64,000 nucleotides of DNA, from positions 372,001 through 436,000 of the forward strand of contig OZ251218.1 in NCBI GenBank assembly GCA_965240365.1. Reading direction: 5' to 3'. Under the pieces are notes generated by a model, which was given only the letters and a program-made list of their open reading frames with translations, made no database searches and was not told the DNA's origin. Position 1 is the first letter of the stretch. Each line of letters begins with the position of its first letter. This DNA is from G965240365 sp965240365. Lineage in GTDB: Bacteria; Pseudomonadota; Gammaproteobacteria; Eutrophobiales; Eutrophobiaceae. This document shows positions 17,864 through 27,505 of the stretch, piece after piece. A program made the translations under genes and the position numbers.

Positions 17864-18999
17864 CAAACGGCCTCCAGAATTGTGGCAATACCCTGCCCGC
17901 CGCCGATACATTGAGAGGCAAGCGCGTAATTTGCCCCTTCACGCTTTAACAGGCTGGCGGCTTTGCCTACGATACGGGCGCCCGTTGCGCCAAGCGGGTG
18001 ACCGATCGCAATCGCACCGCCATCTATATTAACCTTGTTCCGATCAAGGCCGAGATCGGCAATACAGGCAAGTGACTGGCTGGCGAAAGCTTCGTTTAAC
18101 TCTACCACGTCAAGTTGATCTGGCGAAAGGCCTGCGCGCGCCATTGCTTTTTTTGAAGCCTGAACCGGGCCGATCCCCATAATAGCGGGATCACAGCCGG
18201 AAACGGCCGTTGATTTAATGCGCGCTAAAATATTAAGCCCCTGTTCTTTGGCGTAAGCTTCGCTGGCAAGGATCACCGCTGAGGCCCCATCGGTTAAGGG
18301 CGAGGATGTTCCGGCGGTTACGGAACCGTCTTGTCTAAAAATCGGCTTCAGATCAGCTAATATGCCAGGTGTCGTATCGGGGCGAATGCAGCCGTCCCGA
18401 TCAACGAGGCCCGCCTTGGTTTCAACCGGAATGATCTCATTATCTAAGAGGTTTTCGCTTTGCGCTTTTGCGGCGCGCGCATGCGACATTGCGGCAAATT
18501 CTTCTTGTGCCTTGCGTGAAATCTTCCATCTATCGGCCACATTTTCGGCCGTGTGCCCCATGCTTATATAAGTATCGGGGCGATCTTTGGCGAATGTCGG
18601 ATGCGGTAAAGGGTTAAAGCCCATCATCGGAACGCGGGTCATGCTTTCAACCCCGGCACAGACAAAAAGATCGCCTGCACCAAGGGCAATAGACCCTGCC
18701 GCCATATGGATAGATTGCATTGATGAGCCACACCAGCGGTTGATGGTTGCCCCGCTGGTGGCATTTGGCAAACCGGCCATTAAACCGGCAATCCGGCCGA
18801 TATTGTAGCCTTGCTCCCCTTCGGGAAAGGCACAGCCGACAATCAAATCTTCAAGATCGTCTAAATTGACGTGGGATCGATCAACAATGGCGCGCACAAT
18901 TTTAGCGACAAGCTCGTCAGGGCGCATACCGACCAAACCACCCTTTCTGGCCGGCTGAAAAGCAGAACGGGCATAATCGACAATTACTGCATTATTCAT
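17863..18999 (-). CDS. fadA: Acetyl-CoA acyltransferase (thiolase)
   Basis: 378 residues: MNNAVIVDYARSAFQPARKG, nucleophile Cys in INRWCGSSMQSIH, GGAIAIGHPLGATGARIVG with the catalytic His, and the C-terminal Cys in ASQCIGGGQG. It catalyses thiolytic cleavage of 3-ketoacyl-CoA. GGAT lies upstream of the ATG. It heads the preserved beta-oxidation operon and overlaps fadB by one codon. Confidence 0.92.
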   Translation of the reverse strand: MNNAVIVDYARSAFQPARKGGLVGMRPDELVAKIVRAIVDRSHVNLDDLEDLIVGCAFPEGEQGYNIGRIAGLMAGLPNATSGATINRWCGSSMQSIHMAAGSIALGAGDLFVCAGVESMTRVPMMGFNPLPHPTFAKDRPDTYISMGHTAENVADRWKISRKAQEEFAAMSHARAAKAQSENLLDNEIIPVETKAGLVDRDGCIRPDTTPGILADLKPIFRQDGSVTAGTSSPLTDGASAVILASEAYAKEQGLNILARIKSTAVSGCDPAIMGIGPVQASKKAMARAGLSPDQLDVVELNEAFASQSLACIADLGLDRNKVNIDGGAIAIGHPLGATGARIVGKAASLLKREGANYALASQCIGGGQGIATILEAV

Positions 19000-19018
19000 C
19001 TTTCAAATCCTTTTCACA

Positions 19019-19565
19019 TCAGGCGTAAAGACGCTCGATCTCATTCGCATAAGCTTCGGTAATTTTGGCGCGCCTGACTTTCATCGTGGCGGTCACTTCA
19101 CCATCATCATGGTCAAGCTCTTTGGCCATGAGCCAGATTTTTTTAATTTGCTCGACCTGCGTCAGATTGGCATTTTGACGTGTGATTTCCTGATTAATCA
19201 GATCAATCACGTCTTGGTTTTCAGCCAAAGAACGGAATGTCGTATAGGTTACGCCATTGGTTTCGGCCCAAAGACGCACCGTTTCAAAATCAAGCTGCAC
19301 AAGTGCCATTACATAAGGGCGCCGATCGGCAATGATGACGCATTCCTTAGATATAGCTTGAGGTTTTCATCGTATTTTCAATCAGTGACGGCGTCAGATT
19401 CTTACCCGCCGCATTGATCATAATGTCTTTCTTATGATCAATAATCGAATAAGATTGATCTGCAAATTTTTGCGCAACATCCCCCGTATGCAGCCATCGA
19501 CAAGTGTCGAATTGGTTGCGTCTTCATTTTTATAGTAGCCCTTAAATAACGATGCCGCCTTTAAT
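19019..19565 (-). pseudogene. fadD: Long-chain acyl-CoA ligase, C-terminal remnant
   Basis: Reading the minus strand from 19565: KGGIV..KGYYKNEDATNS, LHTGDVAQKFADQSYSIIDH, KKDIMINAAGKNLTPSLIEN, then ALVQLDFETVRLWAETNGVT and KELDHDDGEVTATMKVRRAK. The hinge and Lys-bearing C-terminal subdomain of AMP-forming ligases is recognisable, but at least two frameshifts (near 19535 and 19350) break it. The gene is cut at the left end of repeat copy C. It would have been the first gene of the beta-oxidation operon. Confidence 0.8.
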
Positions 19566-19792
19566 GACCATAACCTGTTAAATTGGCCCTGTCAACGATT
19601 TTTCCAACCCTTTTTCAAGAATATATTCAGAAAATATCCCATTCGGGATATTTTTGTCTTCTCTTACCCTTGCAAGCCCGGAACTTCCCCGATCAGGGAA
19701 GTCTTGTGTACAGGTTCAAACAGAAGTGAGACTTTTTTGTGAAAAGAAATCGGGTAGCCTGTGAGTTGTTACCACACACAGGAGACTACCGA

Positions 19793-19811
19793 CCTGCCTG
19801 CAGCAGGCAGG
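19793..19811. repeat. Pal19 splitting the ATG start codon
   Basis: Same site as 5051, A | TG context. Confidence 0.95.
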
Positions 19812-20004
19812 TGCAGACCAGAAGCCTGCGAATCCGAGCATACAAAAGCTGGCGAGTGAATACCACGGCCAGTCCGTTTGCGAAAGCGCGTTTGAAGAAG
19901 CTTGAACTGTACGCCACACTTCGTCAGGAGGGCTGTTCCAGTGTTACTGCGCTGGAGGCGCCTGGCTGGTCAAGAGCGACCTATTACCGTTGGCACAAGC
20001 GCTA

Positions 20005-20023
20005 CCTGCCTGCAGCAGGCAGG
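20005..20023. repeat. Pal19 in integrase-core transposase
   Basis: Same site as 5263. Deletion restores HKRYQTQGW. Confidence 0.95.
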
Positions 20024-20262
20024 TCAGACCCAGGGGTGGGCGGGGCTGGAGGCGCGCTCAACGCGCCCCAGGCGCCAACGTCAGCGGCAGTGGACGAAAC
20101 AGCACGAACAACAGGTGTTGCACCTGCGCCAGCGTCACCGGCTGTGGGGCAAGCGCAAGCTGTGGAAGGTACTCTGCCGCGACCAGGGCTTCACGCTGAG
20201 CATTAGCACCGTGGGCCGCATTCTCAAGCACCTGGTCGCCCGTGGGCGGGTGCGGCCGGCAG

Positions 20263-20281
20263 CCTGCCTGCAGCAGGCAGG
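20263..20281. repeat. Pal19 in integrase-core transposase
   Basis: Same site as 5521. Deletion restores RPAAFYMGR. Confidence 0.95.
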
Positions 20282-20684
20282 CCTTCTACATGGGCCGGGT
20301 CAAGCCCAAGCGCCGGCGTCAGTTCACACACCACGCCAGGCGCTGGCAGCACGGCATGAAGGCCGAAAAGCCCGGGCAGTTGATTCAACTCGACCACATG
20401 ACGGTGCACTTCACGGAAGGGGTTAGCCTCAAGGAGTTCAAGGCCACCTGCCCAATAACCGGGTTTACCGTGATGCGCGCCTACCGTAGCGCCAGCAGCC
20501 TCAATGCCAGACGGTTCCTGCACGCTCTGATTGAGCAATTACCCTACCCCTTGCTCTCCGTGCAGGTCGATGGCGGCAGCGAGTTCATGGCCGAATTCGA
20601 ACAGGCCTGCAAGGACTTAACGCTCCCCCTCTACGTGCTGCCCCCAAAAAGCCCCAAGTACAATGGCTGTGTCGAGCGCGCCAA

Positions 20685-20703
20685 CCTGCCTGCAGCAGGC
20701 AGG
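20685..20703. repeat. Pal19 in integrase-core transposase
   Basis: Same site as 5981. Deletion restores VERANGTSRYE. Confidence 0.95.
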
Positions 20704-20836
20704 TGGAACCAGCCGCTATGAGTTCTACCCCTTCTATGAGGGCCCACTCACCTTGGCCGCCATCAACCGAAAACTGGCCCAGTACCCGCACTGTTACAAC
20801 TACTATCGCCCCCATGATGGTATTGGACTGCAGACC

Positions 20837-20855
20837 CCTGCCTGCAGCAGGCAGG
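20837..20855. repeat. Pal19 in integrase-core transposase
   Basis: Same site as 6133 (C|C context). Deletion restores QTPMAYYQK. Confidence 0.95.
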
Positions 20856-20974
20856 CCTATGGCGTATTATCAGAAACTTGGACAGGCCGCCTGATTCGTC
20901 TCATAGGTATTGAACCCGGACACTTGCTTGAAATCGGCCTGAAACGGTATTATTTTCCCAAACGGGAAAGAAAA

Positions 20975-21190
20975 ATGACACCAGGACAGATCGGAAAACT
21001 GATACGCGACACGCGCAAAATCCAGAGGCTGCGCCAAGATGAACTGGCGGCCGCGGCCGGCGTTGGCCTGCGTTTTCTGGTTGAACTGGAAGCCGGCAAG
21101 GAGACCGCCCAGCTTGGCAAAACGCTGAGCGTGCTCTCGGCGCTGGGCTGCGCTATCTACATCAAGCCACCGGACGCGGGCGGCCAATGA
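20975..21190 (+). CDS. hipB: HipB-like XRE antitoxin (copy C)
   Basis: 71 residues, differing from copy A by KIQRLRQ for KIQGLRQ. The integrase-core IS separates it from the two distal operator palindromes; only TTTCCC-AAAC-GGGAAA remains next to the ATG, so regulation is likely altered. Confidence 0.8.
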   Translation: MTPGQIGKLIRDTRKIQRLRQDELAAAAGVGLRFLVELEAGKETAQLGKTLSVLSALGCAIYIKPPDAGGQ

Positions 21191-21657
21191 TGAACGCCCT
21201 GACCGTCTGGTGGGATCATGCAATGGTCGGCGCACTGAGGATAAACCGACATGGCGACACGTCTTTTTCCTACGCCGAAACATGGCTGGGGCGCCCTTCC
21301 GCGCGCGCGATTTCCGTCTCCCTGCCCCTGCGCGCCGAGCCGTTTTCAAGGCGTGAAAGCCGGCCTTTTTTTGAAGGGCTTTTGCCGGAAGAAAGCCAGC
21401 GCATTGCGATTGCCGGCGCGCTTGGACTCTCGGAAGGGAACGAATTTCGCCTGCTGGAGGCGCTCGGCGGCGAGGTCGCCGGCGCGCTTTCCCTGTGGCC
21501 GGAGGGACAGCGGCCGCCCGTTGCGGCGGCGGCGATTGAACCGGCGCAAGCACCCGCCGATGAGGCGCTGGTCGACATTCCAAACCGCCTGCCCGCCCGA
21601 TGCTCGCTGGCGTATACGCTGAAGATGCCAGGGGGAAGATGTGCTTTCATTGGGTGA
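21187..21657 (+). pseudogene. hipA: hipA N-terminal fragment (copy C)
   Basis: MMNALTVWWDHAMVGAL.. with the full 66-bp segment (GALGLSEGNEFRLLEALGGE). It runs into IS91 and stops. No kinase domain. Confidence 0.8.
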
Positions 21658-22530
21658 AGGCGCCGACTCAAGAAGAGTTGCTACGTTTAACGCATACCCT
21701 GAGTCATCGTGTTGCCCGGTTCCTGGAAAGGCGAGGGCTGCTTGAACGTGATGTGGAAAACGGCTACCTGGTGTTTGAGCAGCAGGAAGAGGATGTGATG
21801 CAGCAGCTTTACGGTCATTCGGTGAGCTACCGAATCGCGGTGGGTCCACACCAAGGCCGTAAGGTTTTCACATTGCAAACCCTGCCACCCCTTGCGAGCG
21901 GTGAAGATTCGGGGCAGGCCACCAAGGTGGCCGGTTTTTCATTATATGCGAGTGTAGTCGCTGAACCGCATCGTCGAGATAAGCCGGAGCGGCTGTGTCG
22001 ATATATTTCGCGACCAGCGGTATCGGAAAAGCGTCTGGTACTGACCCCGAACGGAAAGATTCGTTACCAACTCAAGACGCCCTGCCGCGATGGCACTACG
22101 CATGTGCTCTTTGAGCCACTGGATTTTATTGCACGGCTGGCAGCCCTGGCGCCTAAACCCAGGGTCAACTTAACCCCTTTCCACGGTGTCTTCGCCCCCA
22201 ACAGTAAACACCGCATTCAGCTAACCCCGGCCAGGCGGGGAACAAAGATCGCAGCAACACACAGGCACGAACGCCTGACTGGAAAAAACACCGCCAGAGC
22301 GGCGCCGGGCAATGACCTGAATGCAACGCTTGAAACGGGTTTTCAATATCAACATCGAAACCTGTGAACGTTGTGGTGGCCAGGTCAAGGTCATTGCCAG
22401 TATCGAAGCGCCGGCGGTGCTCGCACATATTCTAAAACACTTGAAACAAAAGGAAGCCTTGCAAGCCGGCATTCAACCGTACGAACTAACGCCGGAACGC
22501 GCGCCGCTGGTGTTGAGGCTGTTCGATTAA
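21600..22530 (+). pseudogene. IS91 transposase, C-terminal two thirds (copy C)
   Basis: The same two-frame arrangement as copy A, but uninterrupted: 21600-22367 holds AVGPHQGRKVFTLQTLPPLA to TKIAATHRHERLTGK, and 22321-22530 holds ETCERCGGQVKVIASIEAPA to the stop. The frame change near 22320 is shared by several copies, so it predates their spread. Confidence 0.8.
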
Positions 22531-22707
22531 CATTTCCCATCGACACTGCGGGCAGGGTGGGATTCCGTTCGTGGGTCAGGCATTCATGCTTTGCTGTTCT
22601 AGCCAAAGCAGCTAAAAATCAGTCCGATTCCCATCCAGAGCAACTAGAAAAAGACAAGAAAGCGCCCGTAAACCCGCATTTGTCTTTGCTTGTGTATGCC
22701 CAACAGG

Positions 22708-22728
22708 GCGTTTATTCTACTTATACCC
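22708..22728 (+). other. oriIS-like terminus, copy C
   Basis: GCGTTTATTC..CTTATACCC, identical to copy A. Confidence 0.55.
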
Positions 22729-22801
22729 TAACTTATAAATTCGACGATTTTTCCGACGGCTCGGAAGTACCATCGGCGATGGGTCACAGTCTGGGAGAGG
22801 A

Positions 22802-24490
22802 TCACGTTCCACCATTGGCAAGCTCCTTTTCTTGGGCGGCTTCCATTTCAGCAAAAGCTCGAAGTTTTCTACGTATGATCTTGCCCGTTGTGGTCATAGG
22901 CATCTCGTCTATAAAACGCACCACCCGTGGGTATTCATAAGCTGCTAATCGTAATTTGACATATTGAGCGATGTCATCGGCCAGCGCGTCAGAGGGCAAA
23001 TACCCATCTTTCAGCATGACATATGCAGCGACCACACTGCCTCGCAGCGCGTCGGGTTTGCCAACAACCCCAGCGAGCTTCACCGCTTTATGCCCGATGA
23101 GACAATTTTCCACTTCAGCAGGGCCAATTCGATATCCTGCCGAACCGATCACATCATCGTCTCTTCCCAGAAAAAAAAGCCGCCCCTCTTTATCGCGCGC
23201 GCCGCGATCTCCTGTAAGCAGCCAACGGCCATCAGGGCCTGAAACGAATTTATCGGCGGTGGATTCCAGATTGTTCCAATAGCCCAAAAACATTACCGGA
23301 TCAGGCGTTTTGATCGCAATCGCTCCCTCCACACCTCGCGGCAGCACAATGCCCGTTTCTCTATCTATGACCTCAACGATATGACCGGGGACAGGGCGGC
23401 CCATCAAGCCGGGATTAGGTGGTTCAAATGCAGAGCAAGAGGAGACAACCATGTTACATTCGGTTTGTCCGTAAAATTCATTTATTGTGGTGCCAAGCGC
23501 CTTGCGCCCCCAGTCAAACAACTCAGACCCCAGTGTTTCACCGCCGCTTCCAACGGATCTGAGTTTTACGCCTAATTCTTCTGCTTGCGGATGCAATTTC
23601 ATGATCTTGATCGCCGTCGGAGGCAGAAAGACATTGCGAATACCGTGTGATTTAATGAGGTCAAACGCAGCCTCTGGCGTGAATTTGTTAAAACGACATG
23701 CCACAACCGCAATTCCATGGTGCAGAGCAGGCATAAGCACATCAAGGAGGCCACCGATCCATGCCCAATCCGCAGGTGTCCAGAAAAGGTCATTTGGTTC
23801 AGGGAGAAAGTTATGGCTCATCTCAACGCCGGGCAAATGTCCCAACAAAACTCTATGAGCATGCAATGCCCCTTTGGGATCACCGGTCGTCCCGGACGTA
23901 TAGATCAAAATTGCGGGATCATCAGCAGCTGTATCGACAGGCACGAATTGTTCCGACTGGTTTTCGCAAATCGCTGAAATGCTTAAATTACCCTTTACCG
24001 GTTCATCCACGGATAATACGAATACCAAATCAGGCAGTTGATCTCGGATTGCTGCGAGCTTGGCCTCCCCTTCGGAATTTGTGATGACGGCTTTCGCGCC
24101 TGAATCACGTAGCCGGTGAAGCAATGCCTCTTCACCAAAAAGGGTAAACAAAGGGATCGAAACACACCCCATTTTTGTCACAGCGATATGAGCAACCGCC
24201 GTTGTGACACATTGTGGTAGCAGCACACCAACCCGATCCCCAATCTTGCCGGGTTCGCGTTGCACACCCAAAGCAACAAGGGCATTTGCCAATTGGTTAG
24301 ATTTTATTTTCAGGCGACCGAAACTGACCTTCTCCCTCTTACCGTTCGGCCCCACATCTATCAGAGCGATACGCTCTGGGTCACAATCCGCCCATTTGTC
24401 ACAAATATCTACACCAATATTGTATCGGCCCGGAATCTGCCATTCGAAGTGCTCATAAGTGCTGTCATAAGTCTCTTTCTTCTCAAGCAT
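22802..24490 (-). CDS. AMP-forming acyl-CoA synthetase
   Basis: 562 residues with the P-loop ILIYTSGTTGDPKGALHAHR, the A5-type motif NEFYGQTECNMVVSSCSAFE, WLLTGDRGARDKEGRLFFLG, GRDDDVIGSAGYRIGPAEVE and the C-terminal catalytic Lys region MTTTGKIIRRKLR. It resembles medium-chain/benzoate-type ligases. GAGGAGGGG lies upstream of ATG 24490. It follows the TRAP genes on the same strand, so it may activate the organic acid they import. That link is inferred from position. Confidence 0.88.
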   Translation of the reverse strand: MLEKKETYDSTYEHFEWQIPGRYNIGVDICDKWADCDPERIALIDVGPNGKREKVSFGRLKIKSNQLANALVALGVQREPGKIGDRVGVLLPQCVTTAVAHIAVTKMGCVSIPLFTLFGEEALLHRLRDSGAKAVITNSEGEAKLAAIRDQLPDLVFVLSVDEPVKGNLSISAICENQSEQFVPVDTAADDPAILIYTSGTTGDPKGALHAHRVLLGHLPGVEMSHNFLPEPNDLFWTPADWAWIGGLLDVLMPALHHGIAVVACRFNKFTPEAAFDLIKSHGIRNVFLPPTAIKIMKLHPQAEELGVKLRSVGSGGETLGSELFDWGRKALGTTINEFYGQTECNMVVSSCSAFEPPNPGLMGRPVPGHIVEVIDRETGIVLPRGVEGAIAIKTPDPVMFLGYWNNLESTADKFVSGPDGRWLLTGDRGARDKEGRLFFLGRDDDVIGSAGYRIGPAEVENCLIGHKAVKLAGVVGKPDALRGSVVAAYVMLKDGYLPSDALADDIAQYVKLRLAAYEYPRVVRFIDEMPMTTTGKIIRRKLRAFAEMEAAQEKELANGGT

Positions 24491-24627
24491 TCATCACCCC
24501 TCCTCGGCTTTCGCGGCAAGGTCTTGCCGCAATTCTCATATCGATGTCGTGAGCGCGCATTCTCACCACCACCGTTCAGATTCCCCGCTTTCATATTAAA
24601 CATCTATGGGGACCCTTTTAGGAATCC

Positions 24628-26001
24628 TCAATTTCCATAGGCCTGCGCAGGTAACCATGTGACCAAGCTTGGAACCACAAAAACCAGCGCTAATCCAATC
24701 AACTGGATCGCAATAAATGGGAGTACGCCGCGATATATATGGTCCACCGAAATCCCCTCCGGCGCAGCCCCCTTCAGGTAGAAGATTGCGAAGCCGACAG
24801 GTGGCGTTAGGAAAGAAGTTTGTAAGCATACTGCGAACAAAACCGTAAACCAAACGAGATCAAACCCTAAATTTGCAACAACGGGGCCAACCAAAGGCAA
24901 GATGATCAATGAGATTTCAATCCAATCTAGGAAAAACCCTAAAATAAAGGTGAAACAAAGAATAACGACAATGATACCGGCAGGACCGAATGGCAGCGAG
25001 GTGAGGACACGTTCAATCAGATCGTCCCCGCCTAGCCCTCGAAACACCAATGAAAAAGCCGTCGCACCTAAAAGAATTGCGAATATGAAACCGGTAGTTT
25101 TTGTCGTTTGGTGCCCCACTGTTTTTAACATTTCCAGGCTAAATTTTTTGTTGATTAAAGCAAGTAATATCGTGCCGACAACACCAATACCCGAAGCTTC
25201 AGTAGGGGTCGCAATCCCAAAGAATATAGACCCTAAAACCGCCATAATAAGCCCGGCGGCAGGGATAATCGCGCCAGCGACTCCTCCCACATCTTTCCAG
25301 GTGATTTTCTCAAGATTTTCAGGAACAGGCGCAGCAGAAGGAACGGACCATGCATAGCACAAAATAAAGGCAACATATAAGCAGCCCAATATGACACCCG
25401 GAATAAGTGCGCCTAAAAATAGATCGCCAACGGATAAGGCCAGCCGCTCTGCCATAAGAACAAGCATGATACTCGGAGGAATGAGAATACCCAATGTACC
25501 AACCGAACAAATTGTCCCTGCTGCAAGCTCTGGCTTATACCCTGCCTTCATCATGGCAGGCAGCCCTAGAAGAGCGAGCAGAACCACCGATGCGCCAATG
25601 ATACCCGTGGATGCGGCCAGTAAAATACCGATAAAAGAAACCGTAACTGCCAACCCTCCTCTCAGACCGCCAAAGAGTTTTGTACAATTCAGCATCAATT
25701 GATAGGCAACACCAGAACGGTCAAGCATCAAGCCCATGAAAATGAACATGGGTAGAGCAACAAGCGTCCAATTCGACATCGTACTCCACATACGGTCAAC
25801 GACAGTGGATGTGTAAGCCCAATCAATGGTGTAGAAAGAATTAGAAAGCAGGTCTGTATATTCGGTTACGATTACACCAATTGCGGTAAATAAAATAGCC
25901 AGCCCACCTAAAACCCAAGCAATCGGAAAACCTGTGAACAGCAAGCCAATGAAACTTACAAACATCAAGACGCATAGAATCTCATTGAATTCCAAAGCCA
26001 T
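24628..26001 (-). CDS. dctM: TRAP transporter large permease
   Basis: 457 residues, about 12 hydrophobic segments, with the DctM hallmarks PMFIFMGLMLDRSGVAYQLM, LLAASTGIIGASVVLLALLG, GTLGILIPPSIMLVLMAERL and CLQTSFLTPPVGFAIFYLKG. It forms the Na+-coupled membrane channel with DctQ. AGAGGAAATT precedes the ATG. It was separated from dctQ by an IS5-family insertion only 27 bases upstream of its start, which likely breaks operon transcription or replaces the promoter. Confidence 0.92.
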   Translation of the reverse strand: MALEFNEILCVLMFVSFIGLLFTGFPIAWVLGGLAILFTAIGVIVTEYTDLLSNSFYTIDWAYTSTVVDRMWSTMSNWTLVALPMFIFMGLMLDRSGVAYQLMLNCTKLFGGLRGGLAVTVSFIGILLAASTGIIGASVVLLALLGLPAMMKAGYKPELAAGTICSVGTLGILIPPSIMLVLMAERLALSVGDLFLGALIPGVILGCLYVAFILCYAWSVPSAAPVPENLEKITWKDVGGVAGAIIPAAGLIMAVLGSIFFGIATPTEASGIGVVGTILLALINKKFSLEMLKTVGHQTTKTTGFIFAILLGATAFSLVFRGLGGDDLIERVLTSLPFGPAGIIVVILCFTFILGFFLDWIEISLIILPLVGPVVANLGFDLVWFTVLFAVCLQTSFLTPPVGFAIFYLKGAAPEGISVDHIYRGVLPFIAIQLIGLALVFVVPSLVTWLPAQAYGN

Positions 26002-26038
26002 AATTTCCTCTCTAAAATAGATTCTCTAGGGCATAGAC

Positions 26039-26510
26039 TCATAATAACCAGATCACAACAGCAGCGAGTTGTGCGGCAGCGAGGAACGTCTCGGGACATC
26101 GGAAAGTTCGAAGGGACAACTGGTGCCAGTCCTTGATGCGGTTGAACATGCGCTCAATGATGTTGCGTGTTTTATAGAGCTTGGTGTCATATTCGAACTG
26201 CACCTTACGGTTTTTGCGGGGTGGGATGCAGGCTGTTGCTTTGACTTTGAGTAACCAGTTACGCAGGTGATTGGCATCGTATCCGCGGTCGGCAATAACG
26301 GTGCAGCCCTTACGAACATGACCCTCAAGGCAGTGACGGGCCTGGGTAATACCTGCCTGCTGCAGGCAGGTCAGCCCGGTTACCTGCCGTCAGGTGCAGG
26401 TGGACAGGGCGGCCCTGACCATCGCACACCAGATGCAGCTTGGAATTCAAGCCGCCCCTGGTCTTGCCGATGGCTCGCCCCTGACTGTTGTTTTTTTTAC
26501 ACCATTGGCG
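26039..26510 (-). pseudogene. IS5-family transposase OrfB interrupted by Pal19
   Basis: Holds VIADRGYDANHLRNWLLKVK and IIERMFNRIKDWHQ-like motifs, ending WLL stop at 26039. Frame broken only by the Pal19 at 26352-26370. Confidence 0.7.
26352..26370. repeat. Pal19 in IS5-family orfB
   Basis: CCTGCCTGCTGCAGGCAGG between A and T, shared site. Confidence 0.95.
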
Positions 26511-26821
26511 GCAATCCGGTGGGTTTTGATGTGGCTCGTGTCAATCATCAGCGTGCTGAGGTCTGCGCCCTCACCTGCTAAAGCCTTGAATATGCGTTCG
26601 AACACGCCCGCCTCAGACCAACGCCTGTAGCGATTGTAGAGCGTCTTGGCCGGGCCGTATTCCTCGGGAACATCGCTCCACCTATATCCCCGCTGAAGAC
26701 AATAGATGATGCCTGACAAGACTTGTCTATCGCACACGCGGGCAACGCCACGCGGCTTGTTCGGTAGCAATGGTTGGATTTTTTTGAACTGTTCTTCCGT
26801 CAGCCAGAAATTTAAAGACAT
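26447..26821 (-). CDS. IS5-family transposase OrfA
   Basis: 124 residues, MSLNFWLTEEQFKKIQPLLP.., same as the other copies, with AGGAGG before the ATG. Confidence 0.75.
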   Translation of the reverse strand: MSLNFWLTEEQFKKIQPLLPNKPRGVARVCDRQVLSGIIYCLQRGYRWSDVPEEYGPAKTLYNRYRRWSEAGVFERIFKALAGEGADLSTLMIDTSHIKTHRIAANGVKKTTVRGEPSARPGAA

Positions 26822-26885
26822 TGGGACCTCCTGAGTTTTTTATCTTACAGTCATTTTACCTGTTACCCGTTTATAGGTCTACGCC

Positions 26886-27467
26886 CTAGTGTTTTTCTTT
26901 TAAAAACAGAAAGTTGAATATTTTGCTCAAACGAGAAAACGCCCCTAAGAGCAAGAGAAAAAAACCAAGAGGTAGACATGCTTTAATCAACCATCTGGCA
27001 GGCAACCCACCCGGTGCAGCCGATACCTCTGCGATTGTGAAAGAGAAGCGGACGAACGGTTCACTGTAGATCAGAACAAAAATGACAAATGGGATCAAAA
27101 ACAAGGTAATGCCGATGAGCTCAATATAAGCTTTTAGCTTAAGGCTAAAGCGCTCGCACAGCACATCAACACGCACATGCTCATCCGCCTGGTAGCAGTA
27201 AGATAGGCCAATCAAAAAGCCAATGGCATAAATATGCCACTGCAGCTCCTCAAATTCGATCCGGCCCTGGCCAAAAAAATGTCGCGTGATCACATTGACC
27301 AGAATGACGGTAACCAAGATCATCCATACCCAGGAAGCTTGATCCCCAACCCAGCGCAAAAATCTATCCACCCTTCTAGAAAACATGTTTTCAGGCAGCT
27401 GTGTCGGATGCGTCATCAAATCCAAGCCAATCTGGGATTCATCGGCATAGACATTATCATTCTTCAT
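26886..27467 (-). CDS. dctQ: TRAP transporter small permease
   Basis: 193 residues with four membrane segments (WVWMILVTVILVNVITRHFF, WHIYAIGFLIGLSYCYQADE, LIGITLFLIPFVIFVLIYSE, LIKACLPLGFFLLLLGAFSR) and the DctQ motif EELQWHIYAIGFL..DEHVRVDV. It pairs with DctM. The stop TAG overlaps the TA target of the downstream IS. Confidence 0.88.
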   Translation of the reverse strand: MKNDNVYADESQIGLDLMTHPTQLPENMFSRRVDRFLRWVGDQASWVWMILVTVILVNVITRHFFGQGRIEFEELQWHIYAIGFLIGLSYCYQADEHVRVDVLCERFSLKLKAYIELIGITLFLIPFVIFVLIYSEPFVRFSFTIAEVSAAPGGLPARWLIKACLPLGFFLLLLGAFSRLSKIFNFLFLKEKH

Positions 27468-27505
27468 GATGGCGGTCCTGTTACAGCTGCCTGATTTAGG
27501 CTCAA

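Larger units (their letters stand above)
19792..20894 (+). pseudogene. Integrase-core transposase split by five Pal19 (copy 2)
   Basis: 1103 nt minus 5x19 equals 1008 nt, the same 336 codons as copy 1. The start codon is again split (A at 19792, TG at 19812). The catalytic motifs QLDHMTVHF, VQVDGGSEF and GCVERANGTS are intact after removal of the units, with no other lesion. Confidence 0.88.
19707..20922 (+). mobile_element. Integrase-core IS (TGTACAGG ends), copy 2, five Pal19
   Basis: 1216 bp flanked by a perfect 4-bp duplication CTTG (19703-19706 / 20923-20926). The uninterrupted target gtCTTGcttgaaa is visible in copy B at 10751-10763. Five Pal19 units coincide with five of the seven in copy 1, so this element moved after acquiring them. 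Confidence 0.92.
19569..22728 (+). repeat. Composite hipB-hipA'-IS91 repeat, copy C
   Basis: The best-preserved IS91 part: no internal deletion in hipB, hipA' or the transposase fragment. The hipB leader is interrupted by the integrase-core IS (19707-20922) with a CTTG target duplication. The left end adjoins acyl-CoA ligase sequence; the right end is ..CTTATACCC at 22728. Confidence 0.9.
26029..26886 (-). mobile_element. IS5-family (IS427-group) element between dctQ and dctM
   Basis: 858 bp, TA duplication at 26027-26028 and 26887-26888. The right TA belongs to the dctQ stop codon (TAG), so dctQ is unaltered in length. One Pal19 lies in orfB. Confidence 0.92.
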
